DNA of 64,000 bases from Lujinxingia sediminis (lineage in GTDB: Bacteria > Myxococcota_A > Bradymonadia > Bradymonadales > Bradymonadaceae). Below the pieces are notes generated by a model. That model was given only the letters and a program-made list of their open reading frames with translations. It was not told the origin of the DNA and made no database searches. Below are positions 63,067 to 64,000 of this stretch, piece after piece. How positions within the stretch are numbered: position 1 is the first letter of the stretch; each line of letters starts with the position of its first letter. The translations under genes were made by a program, and so were the position numbers. The stretch lies in NCBI RefSeq assembly GCF_004005565.1, contig NZ_SADD01000015.1, forward strand, positions 1 through 64,000, read 5' to 3'.

Positions 63067-63708
63067 ATGAACCTGCGACACCCTTCCCAGACCCCACCCC
63101 TGCGCTGGGGCCATAAGACGCCCGACCTTGAGCGCCGCATCGCCGAGCTTCTCACCTGGGTGCGCCCGGCCGGCCAACCCTACGACGACGTCCTGCTCGA
63201 AGGCGCCGACATCGACCAGATCCTCTCCCGCTGGATGCTCCGCGACAGCTCCGAAGTCACCCTCCAACGCGCCCGCCTGCTCATGATCGACGACCGCATC
63301 GCCGGCGGCTACATCGCACTCAGCGGCACCGAGCTGCGCACCGCCCGCCAGGCCGACCTCCTCGATCTGGCCCGCCATATGGGCGAGGGCAGCTACGCCA
63401 TGCTCCGCGAGCGCGTCGAGCGTCTGCGCGAGCTCTTCGCCCCCCTCGAAGACAACGACTTCGTCATCACTCGCCTGGGCGTGCACCCCGACCACCGCGG
63501 CCGCGGCCTCTCCCACACCCTCATCGAAGACTACCTGCGCCGCGGCCGCCAGGGCGGCTTCCGCCGCGCCCGCGTCGACCTCCCCGAAACTCACCGCGCC
63601 GCCCTCGACCTCTGCCGCGCTTATGGCTTCGACACCGCCTACCGCGGTAAATCCAACGACGGAAAGCTGAAGTATTTGACGATGGTGCGGGATCTTAATG
63701 ACAACTAA
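63067..63708 (+). CDS. GNAT-family N-acetyltransferase
   Basis: A 213-residue protein with the acetyl-CoA-binding GNAT motif ITRLGVHPDHRGRGLSHTLIEDYL (about 130-155) and a typical C-terminal domain (HRAALDLCRAYGFDTAYRG). It lies 66 bases after the AAC(3)-like gene on the same strand, making three possible acyl-transfer genes in a row. AAAAGGACGTG precedes ATG 63067; GTG 63061 is an alternative. Substrate unknown. Confidence 0.85.
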   Translation: MNLRHPSQTPPLRWGHKTPDLERRIAELLTWVRPAGQPYDDVLLEGADIDQILSRWMLRDSSEVTLQRARLLMIDDRIAGGYIALSGTELRTARQADLLDLARHMGEGSYAMLRERVERLRELFAPLEDNDFVITRLGVHPDHRGRGLSHTLIEDYLRRGRQGGFRRARVDLPETHRAALDLCRAYGFDTAYRGKSNDGKLKYLTMVRDLNDN

Positions 63709-64000
63709 CCTTTTGAATCCATTGAGCAATTCGACAGGCCCGGTTTAGTCGATGTGAATCCCGATGTTCAGTTCATGAAGTGAGCGTGTCGTTGACCTGA
63801 TGACCAGGTACGAGCGACAAGGTTCAAAAAAAACCGCCAGCCGAAGTTGGGCTGGCGGGTTTTTGTGTTGGAAAATCGTCCTGGCCGGTCGGCTATGATC
63901 AAACGGGCCCGACCCACGTTATCCTCAAGCACCACAAGCTCTAAAACCAAACAAATTCAACCACTTAGAACACCCTGGAGTTTTTACGCACAAAAACAGT
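63709..64000 (+). terminator. Terminal intergenic region with rho-independent terminator at 63826-63866
   Basis: AAAAAAACCGCCAGCC GAAGTTG GGCTGGCGGG TTTTTG (about 63826-63866) is a strong stem with A/T tracts, active in both directions. The rest of the interval to the end of the window holds no convincing gene. Confidence 0.85.

Overview
The window is high-GC, densely coded DNA from a Gram-negative bacterium. Many signal-peptide lipoproteins with Asp/Glu-rich linkers, FecR/VIT/vWA and carboxypeptidase-regulatory-like surface proteins, and a Tat-exported dioxygenase suggest a deltaproteobacterial-grade organism (Myxococcota or Bradymonadota type). That placement is inference from gene style; no rRNA or tRNA gene was recognised.

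Layout. Positions 1-5701 look like the distal end of a phage-like module: a 5'-truncated unknown protein, a decayed duplicate and an intact copy of a concanavalin/LamG-like protein separated by a reversed lipoprotein gene, then a tightly overlapping set of CHAP-type hydrolase, holin-like protein, membrane coiled-coil protein and metallophosphoesterase. After a 43-bp tandem array comes an unusual fusion of the ribosome-splitting GTPase HflX to a macrolide-phosphotransferase-like kinase (6122-8362), then a PAS histidine kinase ending in a receiver that lacks its phosphoacceptor. Positions 10770-20601 hold a Gfo/Idh/MocA oxidoreductase, envelope proteins, three paralogous membrane-anchored winged-helix-like proteins and a 42/43-bp alternating tandem array.

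Positions 20854-51662 are mostly housekeeping and stress genes: a DksA/TraR zinc finger, two DEAD-box helicases with basic tails, ArfB, UPF0178, YchJ, SUI1/YciH, a two-gene ABC exporter, a GST, a flavodoxin, a SulP transporter, two truncated haemoglobins, an LLM oxidoreductase and monomeric isocitrate dehydrogenase. Large or repetitive secreted proteins are interspersed. One catalase carries a ~170-residue histone-H1-like Ser/Lys/Ala tail at its N-terminus.

Positions 51942-59266 are a carotenoid cluster (CrtL-type cyclase, CrtW, CrtI, CrtB, CrtC, CrtD) with stop/start overlaps at four of its five junctions. The enzyme set predicts a monocyclic, ketolated, 1'-hydroxylated carotenoid of the deoxyflexixanthin/myxobacton type; GGPP synthase is not in the window. 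The last part holds Gpt, a basic hypothetical protein, and an operon-like trio of a degenerate adenylation enzyme (with an in-frame AT-richer repeat insertion), an AAC(3)-like N-acyltransferase and a GNAT acetyltransferase.

The strongest candidates for something undescribed are the HflX-kinase fusion, the H1-tailed catalase, the degenerate adenylation/AAC(3)/GNAT trio, the membrane winged-helix paralogue family and the 42-43-bp tandem arrays.
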